The position numbers were made by a program, and so were the translations under genes. 64,000 bases of DNA from Lotus japonicus (Eukaryota; Streptophyta; Magnoliopsida; Fabales; Fabaceae): positions 1,490,501 to 1,554,500 of the forward strand of contig NC_080043.1 in NCBI RefSeq assembly GCF_012489685.1, written 5' to 3'. How positions within the stretch are numbered: the first letter of the stretch is position 1; the number at the start of each line of letters is the position of its first letter. Below, one piece after another: positions 30,249 to 41,456 of the stretch. The notes below the pieces were generated by a model. It searched no databases and was not told where the DNA came from. It was given only the letters and a program-made list of their open reading frames with translations.

Positions 30249-30546
30249 CTCCCTCCGTTCCTTATTATAAGGCAACTTTTGAGTGTTTTTTTTTTGTTCG
30301 TAAATAAAAGTTCATTTACAATATCAATGAAGCATTAATTATTTTTTTTCAAAACTATCATCATTTTTAATATGAAAGAGACAATGAGATTTAGAAATAA
30401 TAACTTGGAGAGAGAAATTTGTAAGAAATTAAATAAGGGTAATCTAGGAAAGTGAATAAATTCTTTTACAAATTTATTGCTTGTAACTAATTTCCTTAAT
30501 CTACGAGAATTAGGTAAAATATGCTTATATATAGGAATAGAGGGAG
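30249..30546. mobile_element. Stowaway-type MITE, 298 bp
   Basis: Terminal inverted repeats CTCCCTCCGTTCCTTATTAT / ATAGGAATAGAGGGAG, with TA on both sides (30247-30248, 30547-30548). This is the Tc1/mariner Stowaway signature. No coding capacity. Partner copy at 37830-38126. Confidence 0.9.
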
Positions 30547-30670
30547 TACAAAATAAGAAGCATAGTTTGAAAAAAAGTCACAATTGACTTTTATTAATTA
30601 TTATAATCTCATTAATAACCATTAAATGCAATATTAATACATTAATTATTTTCAAAAAAATTTACAATTG

Positions 30671-31330
30671 GAACTAGATCCTGACGACTAGCATGAAATT
30701 TGATTATCGCCACTGATGGACGTCGCTACAGGCCACGAACCAGACTCGTCAGAGATATACTCAGGCTCAAATTGGGTGGAATCCTCCTCCTCCGTCGTGG
30801 GTGAAGTGCAATACAGATGGGTCAGTGCGAGGCCCAACAATGCTGGAAAGATGTGGTGGTTTGTGTAGGGATTCGGATAATCGTTGGCTCTTTGGTTTTT
30901 CTCGTAACATTGGTTCTACCAATGTTCTTTGGGTTGAACTTTGGGCAATCTTTTCCGTTATCTCGTTGGCTTGGGATCGGAATCTTCGCCGGGTTATTAT
31001 TGAAAGTAACTCTCTTGTTGTAGTTAACTTGATTTATGGTGGATGCTTCATCTTGCACCCTTATGCATCCTTGGTGAACCAGATTCGAGCTTGGCTCCAT
31101 CGTGAGTGGGAGGTGACTTGTGTGCATGTCCGGCGAGAAGCTAACAAAGTAGCGGATTGTTTGGCTGAAATGACTCTCGAGCTACCCTTTGGATTACATT
31201 TGTTGGAGCTTTGTCCTCCTCGTTGTTCGAGCTTGCTTTTGTCTGATGTTGCGGGGGTGTCCTTCTCGTGTTTAGTTCCTGCTTAGTTTCTTTCTTCGGG
31301 CTTTAGCCCTCCCTTTGCACCAAAAAAAAA
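30671..31330 (+). mobile_element. LINE 3' end, duplicated copy
   Basis: Matches 5436-6100 almost base for base, including the RNase H frame (30801-31286) and the terminal A-run. It does not begin at a retrotransposition junction but at the duplication breakpoint (ATTG), so it was copied as DNA rather than inserted independently. The third catalytic Asp is again Asn (ESNS). Confidence 0.85.
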
Positions 31331-31780
31331 TCTATCATTAATTTAATAATTTTTAAAAGTATATAAATTAATTAAATTGAAAAATAGGAGTTTTTTTGAA
31401 AAACAATTAAGAGATTAAAACCGCAAAATATAAAATTGGAAGGGGAAAAATACAGTTAAGCGTAAATCCCATTAATTTTCTTAATAATATAAATATTACT
31501 ATTATAATAGTAAAAAAATTGCTAGACTCATCATTTGACCCAATAATATTGATTAAGTCCAAACAACGCTTTTAAGGACTAATAATTAATGCAATACCTT
31601 CTATTATCAAATAATATCATATATGTTTTAATTTACAATAATATGTTTTAATTTACAATAATATTCTTTTCAAATTTGTTACAACCCTAAGTATATATAA
31701 GGGGAGACATGTATCACCTCTAATCCATATCCTCTTCAGACTTCAGCCGCATCTAATGAGTTAGAGAAGGAAGGAGAGCC

Positions 31781-32761
31781 ATGGAGAATTCCACTCTCCC
31801 TGAGGAGTTGAGGGTAGAGGTTCTCTTGAGGTTGCCAGTGAAGTCTGCCGTGCGTTTCAAATGTGTGTGCAAGTCATGGCTCTCCCTAATTTCCGATCCT
31901 CAATTCGCTAAATCTCATTTTGACCTAGCCGCTAAACCCACCCATCGTGTTCTCACTTCATTTAACAATGATTCCCAAATCACGTCTCTCGCTTTTGAGG
32001 GATCACTGACTGATGTCTCTGACAAATTCCCACCTGCACCCTGTAAACTTGATGTTCCTCTCCCTTCTTATGGTCCTCTTGCACTTCAGCCTGTGGTTTC
32101 TTGTAGAGAGTTTATGCTTTTAGCCAATGAGTACGGTGAAGATGTCGTTGTTTGGAATCCAACAACTGGTACTCATAGGCAATTACCAGTCACCTATGAT
32201 AATCAGACTCTTGTTGGTTTTGGGTATGACAAATCAACAGATGACTATTTGCTAGTTCTTATACGAAAATATTATTGTAAGCAGTGTGTACGCAGGCCTA
32301 AGATTATGAATTCGCATGCCCCGCATCCTCGAATTCAGGTTTTCTCATTGAAAACCAATGCACCATCCTTTATTTCTGGTTTTGAATTTGATTTTAAATA
32401 CGATCCTCCTAATATGGAAGGGTTGTTCTTGAATCAGTCTCTTCACTGGTTGGTTGAATCTAACGCCACACACCTTCCGCTAATTGTTGCCTTTGATTTG
32501 ATAGATAGAAGTTTATCAGAGATTACTCTATCAAAAGATTTTGTCCAATTGTGGCATAATAAAGATCTTTGTTATCTCACGATACTAGGAGGATGTCTCA
32601 GTCTCTACTACTTGGGTTTCCAGTATGAGGGTGCAAATGGTGTTCGTGATCAGATATGGGTCATGAAAGAATATAAAGTGTCGTCTTCCTGGATTAAATG
32701 TTTTGTTCTGCAGGGTAACATCAATGCCAAGAAGAACCACTCGTGGCCCATATACTTTTAA
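31781..32761 (+). CDS. F-box/FBA protein B, C-terminally truncated twin of A
   Basis: 326 aa, differing from gene A only at residue 45 (Ser instead of Ala; Ser is also present in the 40320 and 44263 paralogs). It has the same F-box, the same FBA hallmarks and the same frameshift that removes the last ~52 residues, so the truncation happened before the duplication. TATA at 31691 and the tandem 20-bp repeat at 31621-31660 are intact. Expected to bind SKP1 within an SCF complex; substrate unknown. Confidence 0.85.
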   Translation: MENSTLPEELRVEVLLRLPVKSAVRFKCVCKSWLSLISDPQFAKSHFDLAAKPTHRVLTSFNNDSQITSLAFEGSLTDVSDKFPPAPCKLDVPLPSYGPLALQPVVSCREFMLLANEYGEDVVVWNPTTGTHRQLPVTYDNQTLVGFGYDKSTDDYLLVLIRKYYCKQCVRRPKIMNSHAPHPRIQVFSLKTNAPSFISGFEFDFKYDPPNMEGLFLNQSLHWLVESNATHLPLIVAFDLIDRSLSEITLSKDFVQLWHNKDLCYLTILGGCLSLYYLGFQYEGANGVRDQIWVMKEYKVSSSWIKCFVLQGNINAKKNHSWPIYF

Positions 32762-34314
32762 CCAGAGATGGTGCCCTTCTTGCATCAAGGGGCGATGGAT
32801 GAATAATGAAATTGAATGAGAATGGAAAAGTGTTAAAGCAACACAGAGATGATGGGCTGAAGGACAGTCACTTTTCACATCATTATATGCATAGAGAGAG
32901 TTTGCTACCACTCCCTTAGTTGGTGGAAGGAAATATCTCAAGAAGCAAATGTAAGAGAAAAGTTATTATGCAATCTTCCTTGCACGTTGTGGGAATGGTT
33001 CACCTAACCTTCGATCCTAGTTCTCTGCTGGTTTTTCAGGTTATGTTTATAGTTGTTGTAGGTTGGTGGAATCGTCCCTGCTCTTGTGGGCCCTTTGTTG
33101 TTGTGCGTCGATGCTTCACCTTTCAGACTTGAAGTTTTCCTTGCCTCTGTCCTGCCTATCGAGTTACTGTAGTTGTTGGTTGTGTTTGTATGTGTGTGTT
33201 TGTTGTTATTGTTTTTCTTTTGCTGTTTTCCTGCTCTTTTGTTTTTCTGGGCTCACTAGGGAGAGCCTTGTTCCCTAGCGTTTGTTTCATCAATAATATT
33301 TCCTTCAGTTTCTATTTTTTTTTTCTTAATCCTTTCTCTAGTAGGCTGCTTGTTATGGGCAAGACCTCTGCTCAATTCTCTTTAGTGGTTGATCTGGGCC
33401 CAATTCAGTTTGAATAATAGTTTGTTCACACATTTTTTTCATCTCCACCTTAATCACGTAGGCAGATAAGAGAGAGAAATGAGTGATGTGATATGTGATA
33501 TAATAGAAAATGTAGAGAGAGATAAGAAAAAAAAGAGTGAAAATGATATGGAAGAGAAAATGATGTGTGAGTGAATCATTAATCAGTAAGTTGTTTGGGG
33601 ATATTGCACATATATAAAGAAGTTAATTTAAAGGGCGGGTTATTTGACAAAAAAAAGAGTGTGAGGGACTGAGAGGGAAACTCCCCTATGGGAAAGGCTT
33701 GCATAATTTTCTCTTACAACGCTTAAATGGGACTCAATTTTAGGCCTGGATTGTTGCATCAGTGGGTGTGGTGGTTTTGATAAAAAAATCAAGATAATGT
33801 TGTCAAGTTTTTTTTGGTGTTTGAAATGCTGGTTTTATCACACCTCTGCTTCTGCTTGTTGTTGCGTGGTGGCCATCCTGTTTAGCTGTTGTTATCTGTT
33901 TTGCTTGTGTCTACATAACACAAGTGGTGCCTTGATATCTCTGATTGGATCAAGAAAGGGAAGTTGTTGTTTCTTTCTTGTTGAGTTACTGTTGGACTCA
34001 TTAATTACATTTGACGCTTTTGATCCACTGCCCTGTTTTCTTCATCGCAATTGGTCTTTTATGACGATAGGAATTTTTGTTGTAGTTTACTTTGGCTTTT
34101 TGTTTGTTGTAGTTCCATTTTGGATCTTTGCCACCTCCTTCTTATAATTGTAGGAGTGAATTGTACATGATCATGAGTTTATTATTCAATAAAGCATTCT
34201 GCTTTAATTTTTTTAAAAAAATTGTGTTAAAGTTGGGTTGGATGTGAAAGAGTCTTCAATTTTGGATCTTTAAAGAAAAAGGAACAAAAACATGAGAACT
34301 AAAAGTATTGTGAT
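32762..34314 (+). other. 3' flank of F-box gene B, no gene
   Basis: Duplicate of 7532-9084: out-of-frame FBA tail to 32919, then two T/G-rich retroelement-like tails and a purine-rich repeat. Differences from the first copy are scattered single bases and short A/T-run length changes. Confidence 0.6.
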
Positions 34315-34626
34315 CTCATGGTACTAGGAGGATGTCTCGGTTTCCATTACTAGAGTGTACATTACGAGGGGGAAATGATGTTCGTGATCAGATATGGGGT
34401 ATGGGGCATGAAATGTTTTGTTCTGCGGCGTAACATGAGAGTCAGGAAGATCCCCTCGTGACCCATATGCTTAACAAGAGATGGTGCTCTTGCATTGGGA
34501 AGATGGAAAAATAATGAAATTGAATCAGAATGGAAAAGTGTTAAAGCAACACAGAGTTGATGGGCTGAAGATCAGTAACTTACCACATCATTATATGTAT
34601 AGAGAGAGTTTGCTACCACTCCCTTA
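34315..34626 (+). pseudogene. F-box/FBA 3' fragment, second copy
   Basis: Duplicate of 9085-9396 with the same internal stops and deletions. Encodes remnants of the C-terminal FBA region ending in SLLPLP plus stop. No F-box. Confidence 0.8.
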
Positions 34627-34627
34627 A

Positions 34628-35443
34628 TCAATACTGAAAGGAAATATCCCAAGAAGTAAATGTAAGACAAAAGTTATTATGCAATCTCCGTTAATTTTCT
34701 TAACCCTTTCTCTAGTTGCCATATGCTATGTACCATTCTAGACATTATTATAAATATTAAGTTTTAATTTTTTTTTGCAGGTGTTATGCCCAGAGGAGGT
34801 GGCATTAGCAGGTCTTGTGGATCAAATTTCTGCACAGAGACCCACTTGAGTGATACTATAGCTTACTTATCATGAAGAGATAATGGGTTTCATGGATTAT
34901 GAGGGGTTTGGGGAAGGTGGATAGCTTGAATTCTGGCTATCTCGTGAAGCCTCCTCGCTGGTTGTGAATTGTGATGATTAAGTGGGTGTTTGCTTTCATT
35001 TTGGGGTTTAAGCCAATTCTGTTTTGGCTGCCCTTTATTTCTGTTTTGTGTTTCTTAGTAAGGTTGGTCTTTTGCTTATTTGTACCTGTTATCCTTATGC
35101 TATATATATTATATTTCTTTTTTCTAACAAAAGGCTTTAAACTTTTAGCATGGTTTTAAACTTTTTGTATGGTTTTGTTCTCATTTTGTTAGTTGTGTGC
35201 TTGAAAATAAAATTGAAACGTTTAGAAATTGAGTTGTTTTTGGTAAAGCATGGAATGCAAGAGTTTGACATTTGATTGGTTAAAAATTTAGTTCATTGCA
35301 ATGATTTTGTAGTATATTTGAAAGCATATAGACCGTTTACGTGATCTAGCATTCCTTGACGGTGTTTGAACTTGTCGCCAAAGGAAATTAGAAAAGTTGA
35401 TATAAATGATACAATGTTGAACTAACATCCTCCTCGTCCACCA
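34628..35443. other. Non-coding; contains Helitron empty site
   Basis: 34628-35113 matches 9397-9879 almost perfectly, and 35114 onward matches 14322 onward with more differences. The undisturbed junction TATTATA/TTTC is at 35113/35114. No gene. Confidence 0.7.
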
Positions 35444-36220
35444 CAGATACACGCCTTTGGCTTGTTTTTGCACCCTTTTGGGAGGCCCCTCTTTGATCCT
35501 CTAGCCGACGAAATTTGATTCTTCTTAGGCCGCCCCCTCTTAGGCTTATAGGCTTTGATTATGCCCTAATAATCTCCTCGTCCTCCACAAGTAGGCCCTC
35601 CATCGCAAGGGATCCAAGCGGTGTATCTTTTTTTTTTTTTCGCTTTACCTTAGTTTAGTAGCATTTGTTACTGATTCAAATTTCTCAATAGCGACCACTA
35701 AGAGCATATTGAAGTGTCTTATGAACTTGCATTGAGGAACAATGTCTCATCCTCGAGTAATCGCTTGATTAGAGAATTACTTTGTTGATTTTTCTCAGCT
35801 TTTTTTTTATAAGCCAAAATTGCATTCAACTAGCACAAGGGGTACTAACCCGAATACAGAGGAGGGGAACTAGTCAAAGAAAGACTAGAACCCACAAGAG
35901 TACAGTTGATTTTTCTCGGCTGACTCACACAACTACCTAATCCTCTATTTGTTAACCAGTGGTTTGGATATTTTGTTAGATGTTTATTTGTTTTCACTAA
36001 TAGTTATAAAAGTGCCACAAAGTTATACAAGAGATTGTGGAACACAATAGGAAAATTGTTTTTACATATGGTTTTTATGTAAATCCTGAAATCAAGTAAA
36101 AAAACATGTTATTACAATTAGGGTTGGTTAAAACACTAAAACCCAAAGAGAAAATAAATACCCTTTTGTTTTTAGTCGTAGAGGTGCCGAGTTCCTAAGA
36201 ATAAGAATCTGCAATCCATG

Positions 36221-36344
36221 TTCCCGAATGATAGTTTAAGTGGTAAGAGTTAGACTATATATGAGTTGAGAATGTAAAGGTCCAAAGATTGATCACTAGA
36301 AGTTGTAATTTACTAATTTATCTTTTCGATGTACAAAAGAAAAA
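36221..36344 (+). mobile_element. SINE copy in X2
   Basis: Duplicate of 28630-28757 with CTGCAATCCAT on both sides (36209-36220, 36345-36355). It lacks a TATA dinucleotide expansion near the A box that is present in the other copy. Confidence 0.65.
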
Positions 36345-37829
36345 CTGCAATCCATAAAAAAAAAAACCCAGCCAAGCATTTAGGTTTACTTCACACTAGT
36401 ATTGAATCTGTGTAATGCAAAGATGGAGAACGAAGGGCACGAATGTATAATTTAAAGATAAATTAACATATATACATCATAAAAACATTGAAAAATAATT
36501 AAATCAAATCATACTAAAAAACATCTTTGTAAACTACATTCGTTGTTGTTGAACATGTTTTTTCTTCATTATCAAGTGCAAGAATCTTCAACCATTGTTT
36601 GCTTGTCACGCCTTACGACAGTAGTCTTTTTGAAATTGAGTTTATAATTATGCTTTGTAGCCCTATATTGGCCGGTATTTGTACCTATGCCAAAATTTCG
36701 AAATTGATAAACATTCTCTTCTTGCAAATATTTGTCAAAAGATTTTACAACGTTATTGTCAATGGAAGCTTGAATTTTATCACCCTAAAAAAATGAAAAA
36801 AAAAATATTATAAGGAAATTGAGGAAACTGTAAAAACAATTTTTCTAAGAAAAAATAGAAAAATAACGGAAAGAGTGTCAAAACAACATTTGCATCAAGT
36901 AGAACCATGTCTATAATATGAGACATTGAAATTCTTAAATCTTGGAATAGGCCAAAGCCAAATCATTTTTGCTATGAGTTTCACATCTTTTCCAGGTTTG
37001 ATGCTTTTGATATTTTTACATAAAAAAGCCATTGATAGAAAAACCAAGTTGCAAAAGAACGATAGAATAAATAAACTGATGAAAGAAAACTTGTTTGATA
37101 ACTATCCTAGTGTACTTGTGTATTTATAATACCTTGATAGCAAAATATTTTTCTTTGTGAAATAGATAGAAAAGTTACTTTTTTTTCTTCTAATCCTAGT
37201 TACATTCTAATTCCTTTTTTTTCTAATTTGTTATACTTTTAATCAATATACCAAAATCATTTTAATCTTTTCATATGTATATACGAAAACATAAAATTCA
37301 GACTTTTCGAGCTCATTTTTTTCTAATCCTAGTTACATTCTATTTTTTTTTCAAATTTGTTATGCTTTGAATTAATATATCAAAATTATTTTAATCCTCC
37401 AGATATATACACGAAAAGTTAAATACAAAATATTTGAGTTAATTTTCAAATCAATCATTTAAAACTATTTGATATCAAATTTTTCTATGTCATTTTGAAT
37501 GTAAAATGAATACATTTTTTATTTTTTAATATAAAAAATAGGGTTACCCTAAAAAATAATCATAATCAATAAAAAAACTTTGTATCTTTTTTTCTTCATC
37601 GAGAAATGAAGATATTATATAATAATAGAAGTCGAGTACAAAATAAGAAGCAGAGTTTGAACCACTACAAAAAAACAGAAAAAAGTCACAATTGACTTTT
37701 ATTAAATATTATAATATCATTAATAACCATTAAATGCAATATTAATACATCAATTATTTTCAAAAAAAATTACAATTGAATTTTTTTTTTCTAGAAATGA
37801 AGATATTATATAATAACAGAAGTCTAATA

Positions 37830-38126
37830 CTCCCTCCGTTCCTTATTATAAGGCAACTTTTGAGTGTTTTTTTTTGTTCGTAAATATAAGTTCATTTACA
37901 ATATCAATGAAGCATTAATTATTTTTTTTCAAAACTATCATCATTTTTAATATGAAAGAGACAATGAGATTTAGAAATAATAACTTGGAGAGAGAAATTT
38001 GTAAGAAATTAAATAAGGGTAATCTAGGAAAGTGAATAAATTCTTTTACAAATTTATTGCTTGTAACTAATTTCCTTAATCTAAGAGAATTAGGTAAAAT
38101 AGGCTTATATATAGGAATAGAGGGAG
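37830..38126. mobile_element. Stowaway-type MITE in X2
   Basis: 297 bp, same TIRs and flanking TA as 30249-30546, duplicated with the surrounding segment. Confidence 0.88.
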
Positions 38127-38149
38127 TACAAAATAAGAAGCAGAGTTTG

Positions 38150-38895
38150 AAAAAAGTCACAATTGACTTTTATTAATTATTATAATCTCATTAATAACCA
38201 TTAAATGCAATATTAATACGTTAATTATTTTTAAAAAAAATTTACAATTGACGTTTGTTAATTATTTTAATATATTTGGTAGCATTAAATGCAATTCTAA
38301 TACATTAAATATTAGAAAAAAAGTATCTTAATAATAGAAAAGTCACAATTGACTTTTATTAATTATTATAATATCCTTAATAACCATTAAATACAATATT
38401 AATACATTAATTATTTTCAAAAAAAATTACAATTGACGTTTGTTAATTATTTTAATATATTTGATAGCATTAAATGCAATTCTAATACATTAAATATTAA
38501 AAAAAAAGTATTTTAATAATATAAAAGTCACAATTGACTTTTATTAATTATTATATTGTCATTAATAACCATTAAATGCAATATTAATACATTAATTATT
38601 TTCAAAAAATTTATCATTGACTTTTTTAATTATTTTAATGTCAATGATAGCATTAAATGCAATAATAATACATTAATTATTTTTGTAAAACTTCATAATT
38701 TACTTTTATTAATTATTCTAATGTCATTAATAACCATTAATTAAAACAATATACAATAATTATTTTTGGAAATAGTCAATTGTGACTTTTGTTAGTTATT
38801 CTAATGTCATTAATAACCATTAAATGCAATATTAATATATTAATTATTTTCAAAAATATAAAATTATTTAATATTTAAATTACTGAAAAATAAAA
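38150..38895. repeat. Tandem repeat, ~186-bp dimer of ~93-bp units
   Basis: The phrase GTCACAATTGACTTTTATTA recurs near 38155, 38341 and 38527, with a related half-unit (TTACAATTGACGTTTGTTA) in between; later units are more degenerate. Shorter pieces of the same repeat flank the MITE on both sides (37680-37790) and lie in X1 at 30090-30200 and 30565-30670. It appears to be the sequence in which the tandem duplication broke. Confidence 0.75.
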
Positions 38896-40319
38896 AAATA
38901 TAAATATGACGTCATCTACCTATTAATTATAGTATGAGAGAAAAAAAACTTATGAAAAAAGACATAAAATAAAGAGGTGACACTTGTCGGGATGACACCT
39001 CCAAACCATAAATGGTTCGTCATAATTGTACCATGCAATGGAAACACACACATTCTCGTTCTTCAATTTTTTTTTTGTAAATCAGAAAGATAAATTGCTC
39101 CCACCAGGAATTGATCCCTTGACCTCCCTCTACCCGACCCATATGTCCCCCATCTCCTACCACTTGAGCTATTTTTTATCAATTCTTCGTACTTGTTTAT
39201 AATTAACTACCTTTCTTAATGGTATTCAATTTTCCAATGTAAACAAAAAACAATGTTTATCCGCTTATGCTAAAAATTTATTTGTGCTAAAAATGTATAT
39301 TCACACAAAAAAAATATACAAATTATGAAATAATGTTTTTTTTTTACACCAGAAAGATAAATTGCACCCTTCAGGATTGATCATTGGACCTCCCCACCCA
39401 ACTCATATGTCCCTTAGATCTTACCACTTGAGCTATCATTTGAGGATGAAAATAACGCTTTTAAATTATATATATTGAAATTAGTGAAAATAAATATTTT
39501 TAAATATCCATCATTACTTGAATTTCTTTTAAGTTCCTTTATTTTGCTCTTTTTGATATATTCGAGAGTTCAAGGTCAATTTTGAATTTAGTGATTAAAA
39601 AAGTTATAAAATATTTTGAGCAAAAAATTAAAAAATTTATGATTGGACAAAAATTAGTATTTATAACCCAGTAATACAGAAGCCATTGATTTTATGTAAG
39701 CTTCAAGATGATAAATTTATAATTAATTATGATTTAAAATAAAAAGAACTGAGATTAATTGGAATAATAATATCATAGTTATATGTTAAAAAATATTCAT
39801 AGTAAAATTAAATTTCACTCAAAATAATTGAAAAGAAAGCTGTGGAGATTTGTAAACTCCAAAATTAATCTATCATAAATTTAATTATTTTTAATAGTAT
39901 ATAAAATTAATTAAATTGAAAAAATAGGAGTTTTTTGACAAAAAATTAGGAGATTACAACCGCAAAAAAAAAATTGGAAGGGAAAAAATACAATTAAGCG
40001 TAAATCCCATTAATTTTCTTAATAATAAAAATATTACTATTATAATAGTAAAAAAATTTGCTAGACTCATCATTTGACCCAATAATATTGATTAAGTCCA
40101 AACAACGCTTTTAAAGATTAATAATTAATGCAATATCTTCTATTATCAAATAACATCATATTTGTTTTAATTTACAATAATATGTTTTAATTTACAATAA
40201 TATTCTTTTCAAATTTGTTACCATCCTAAGTATATATAAGAGGAGACATGTATCACCTCTAATCCATATCCTCTTTAGACTTCAGCCACATCTAATGAGT
40301 TAGAGAAGGAAGGAGAGCC
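38896..40319. other. Upstream region of F-box gene D with two SINE-like copies
   Basis: No gene. 39067-39173 and 39336-39446 are minus-oriented SINE-like copies (CCACTTGAGCTAT near their 5' ends, T-runs at the other). From 39229 it is homologous to 4252-4896, and from about 39880 to the sequence after the LINE (6101 onward). The promoter near 40160-40240 has the 20-bp direct repeat and TATATATAAG. Confidence 0.6.
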
Positions 40320-41456
40320 ATGGAGAACTCCACTCTCCCTGAGGAGTTGCTGGTAGAAATTCTCTTGAGGTTGCCAGTGAAGTCTGTCGTGCGTCTAAAA
40401 TGCGTGTGCAAGTTATGGCTCTCCCTAATTTTCGATCCCCAATTCGCTAAATCTCATTTTGACCTAGCCGCTAAACCCACCCATCATGTTCTCACATCAT
40501 TTAACAATGGATCCCAAATCACATCCCTGTCTTTTGAGGGATCACTAACTGATGTCTCTGACAAATTCCCACCCGCACCCTGTAAACTTGATGTTCCTCT
40601 CCCTTCTTACGGTCCTCATGCTCTTCGGCCTGTGGTTTGTTGTAGAGGGTTTGTGCTTTTAGCCAATGAGTACGGTCGTGATGTCACTGTCTGGAATCCA
40701 ACAACTGGTACTCATAGGAAATTACCAGTCACCTATGATGATCGGACTCTCGTTGGTTTTGGGTATGACAAATCAACAGATGACTACTTGCTAGTTCTTA
40801 TACGACAATATTATTGTAAGCAGTGCGTGCGCAGGCCTAAGATTATGAATTCGCATGTTCCGCATCCTCAAATTCAGGTTTTCTCATTGAAAGCCAATGC
40901 ACCATCCTTGATTTCTGGTTTTAAATTTGATTTTAAATACGAACCTCCTAATACGGAGGGGTTGTTCTTGAATCAGTCTATTCACTGGTTGGTTGAATCT
41001 AACGCCACAAACATTCCGCTAATTGTTGCCTTTGATTTGATAGATAGAAGTTTAACGGAGATTCCTCTATCAATTGATTGTGTCGAATTGTGGCATTGTA
41101 AAGATCATTGTTATCTCAAGGTACTAGGAGGATGTCTCAGTCTCCACTACTTGGGTTTCCAGTACGAGGGTGGAGATGGTATTCGTGATCAGATATGGGT
41201 CATGAAAGAATATAAAGTTCCTTCTTCTTGGATTAAATGTTTTGTTCTGCAGGGTAACATTAGTGATAGGAAGAACCACTCGTGGCCCATATGCTTATCA
41301 AGAGATGGTGCTCTTCTTGCATCAAGGAGAGATGGAAGAATAATGAAATTGAATGACAATGGAGAAGTGTTAAAGCAACATAGAGATGATGGGCTGAAGA
41401 ACAATCACTTTCCACATCATCATATGTATAGAGAGAGTTTTCTACCACTCCCTTAA
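40320..41456 (+). CDS. F-box/FBA protein D, apparently intact
   Basis: 378 aa, the full-length reference for genes A and B. F-box about residues 4-48 (TLPEELLVEILLRLPVKS...FDPQFAKSHFDL). The FBA domain carries VTVWNPTTG, LVGFGYDKSTDDYLLVLI, IQVFSLKAN, IHWLVES and [11 protein letters not shown]...SWIKCFVL, and ends SFLPLP. Single exon, as usual for this family. A candidate SCF substrate receptor (CPR1/At3g23880-like in style). Upstream TATA and direct repeat are conserved, and no LINE lies in its flank. Confidence 0.9.
   Translation: MENSTLPEELLVEILLRLPVKSVVRLKCVCKLWLSLIFDPQFAKSHFDLAAKPTHHVLTSFNNGSQITSLSFEGSLTDVSDKFPPAPCKLDVPLPSYGPHALRPVVCCRGFVLLANEYGRDVTVWNPTTGTHRKLPVTYDDRTLVGFGYDKSTDDYLLVLIRQYYCKQCVRRPKIMNSHVPHPQIQVFSLKANAPSLISGFKFDFKYEPPNTEGLFLNQSIHWLVESNATNIPLIVAFDLIDRSLTEIPLSIDCVELWHCKDHCYLKVLGGCLSLHYLGFQYEGGDGIRDQIWVMKEYKVPSSWIKCFVLQGNISDRKNHSWPICLSRDGALLASRRDGRIMKLNDNGEVLKQHRDDGLKNNHFPHHHMYRESFLPLP

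Larger units (their letters stand above)
27857..30670. repeat. Distal part of recent tandem duplication, copy X1
   Basis: Near-identical to 35444-38250. Non-coding, and contains a nested 105-bp retroelement tail, a SINE and a Stowaway MITE, each shared with the other copy. It stops at ATTG (30667-30670), where the second copy of the LINE/F-box unit begins. In copy X2 the sequence runs on past the same ATTG (38247-38250), so 30670 is the duplication junction. Confidence 0.85.
35444..38250. repeat. Distal part of recent tandem duplication, copy X2
   Basis: Near-identical to 27857-30670. It includes the 104-bp retroelement tail (35801-35904, TSD copies 35784-35800 and 35905-35921 with one mismatch), the SINE (36221-36344) and the MITE (37830-38126). 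Non-coding, except for the AT-hook-type fragment near its left end. Confidence 0.85.

Noticed and set aside
32585..32941. 118-codon minus-strand frame opposite F-box gene B (and 7355-7711)
   Set aside because: Antisense shadow of the FBA coding region. No independent promoter or homology seen.
38150..38895. Regularly spaced repeats considered as a CRISPR array
   Set aside because: Units are ~93/186 bp, degenerate, without unique spacers, and lie in a plant genome. This is a tandem minisatellite.
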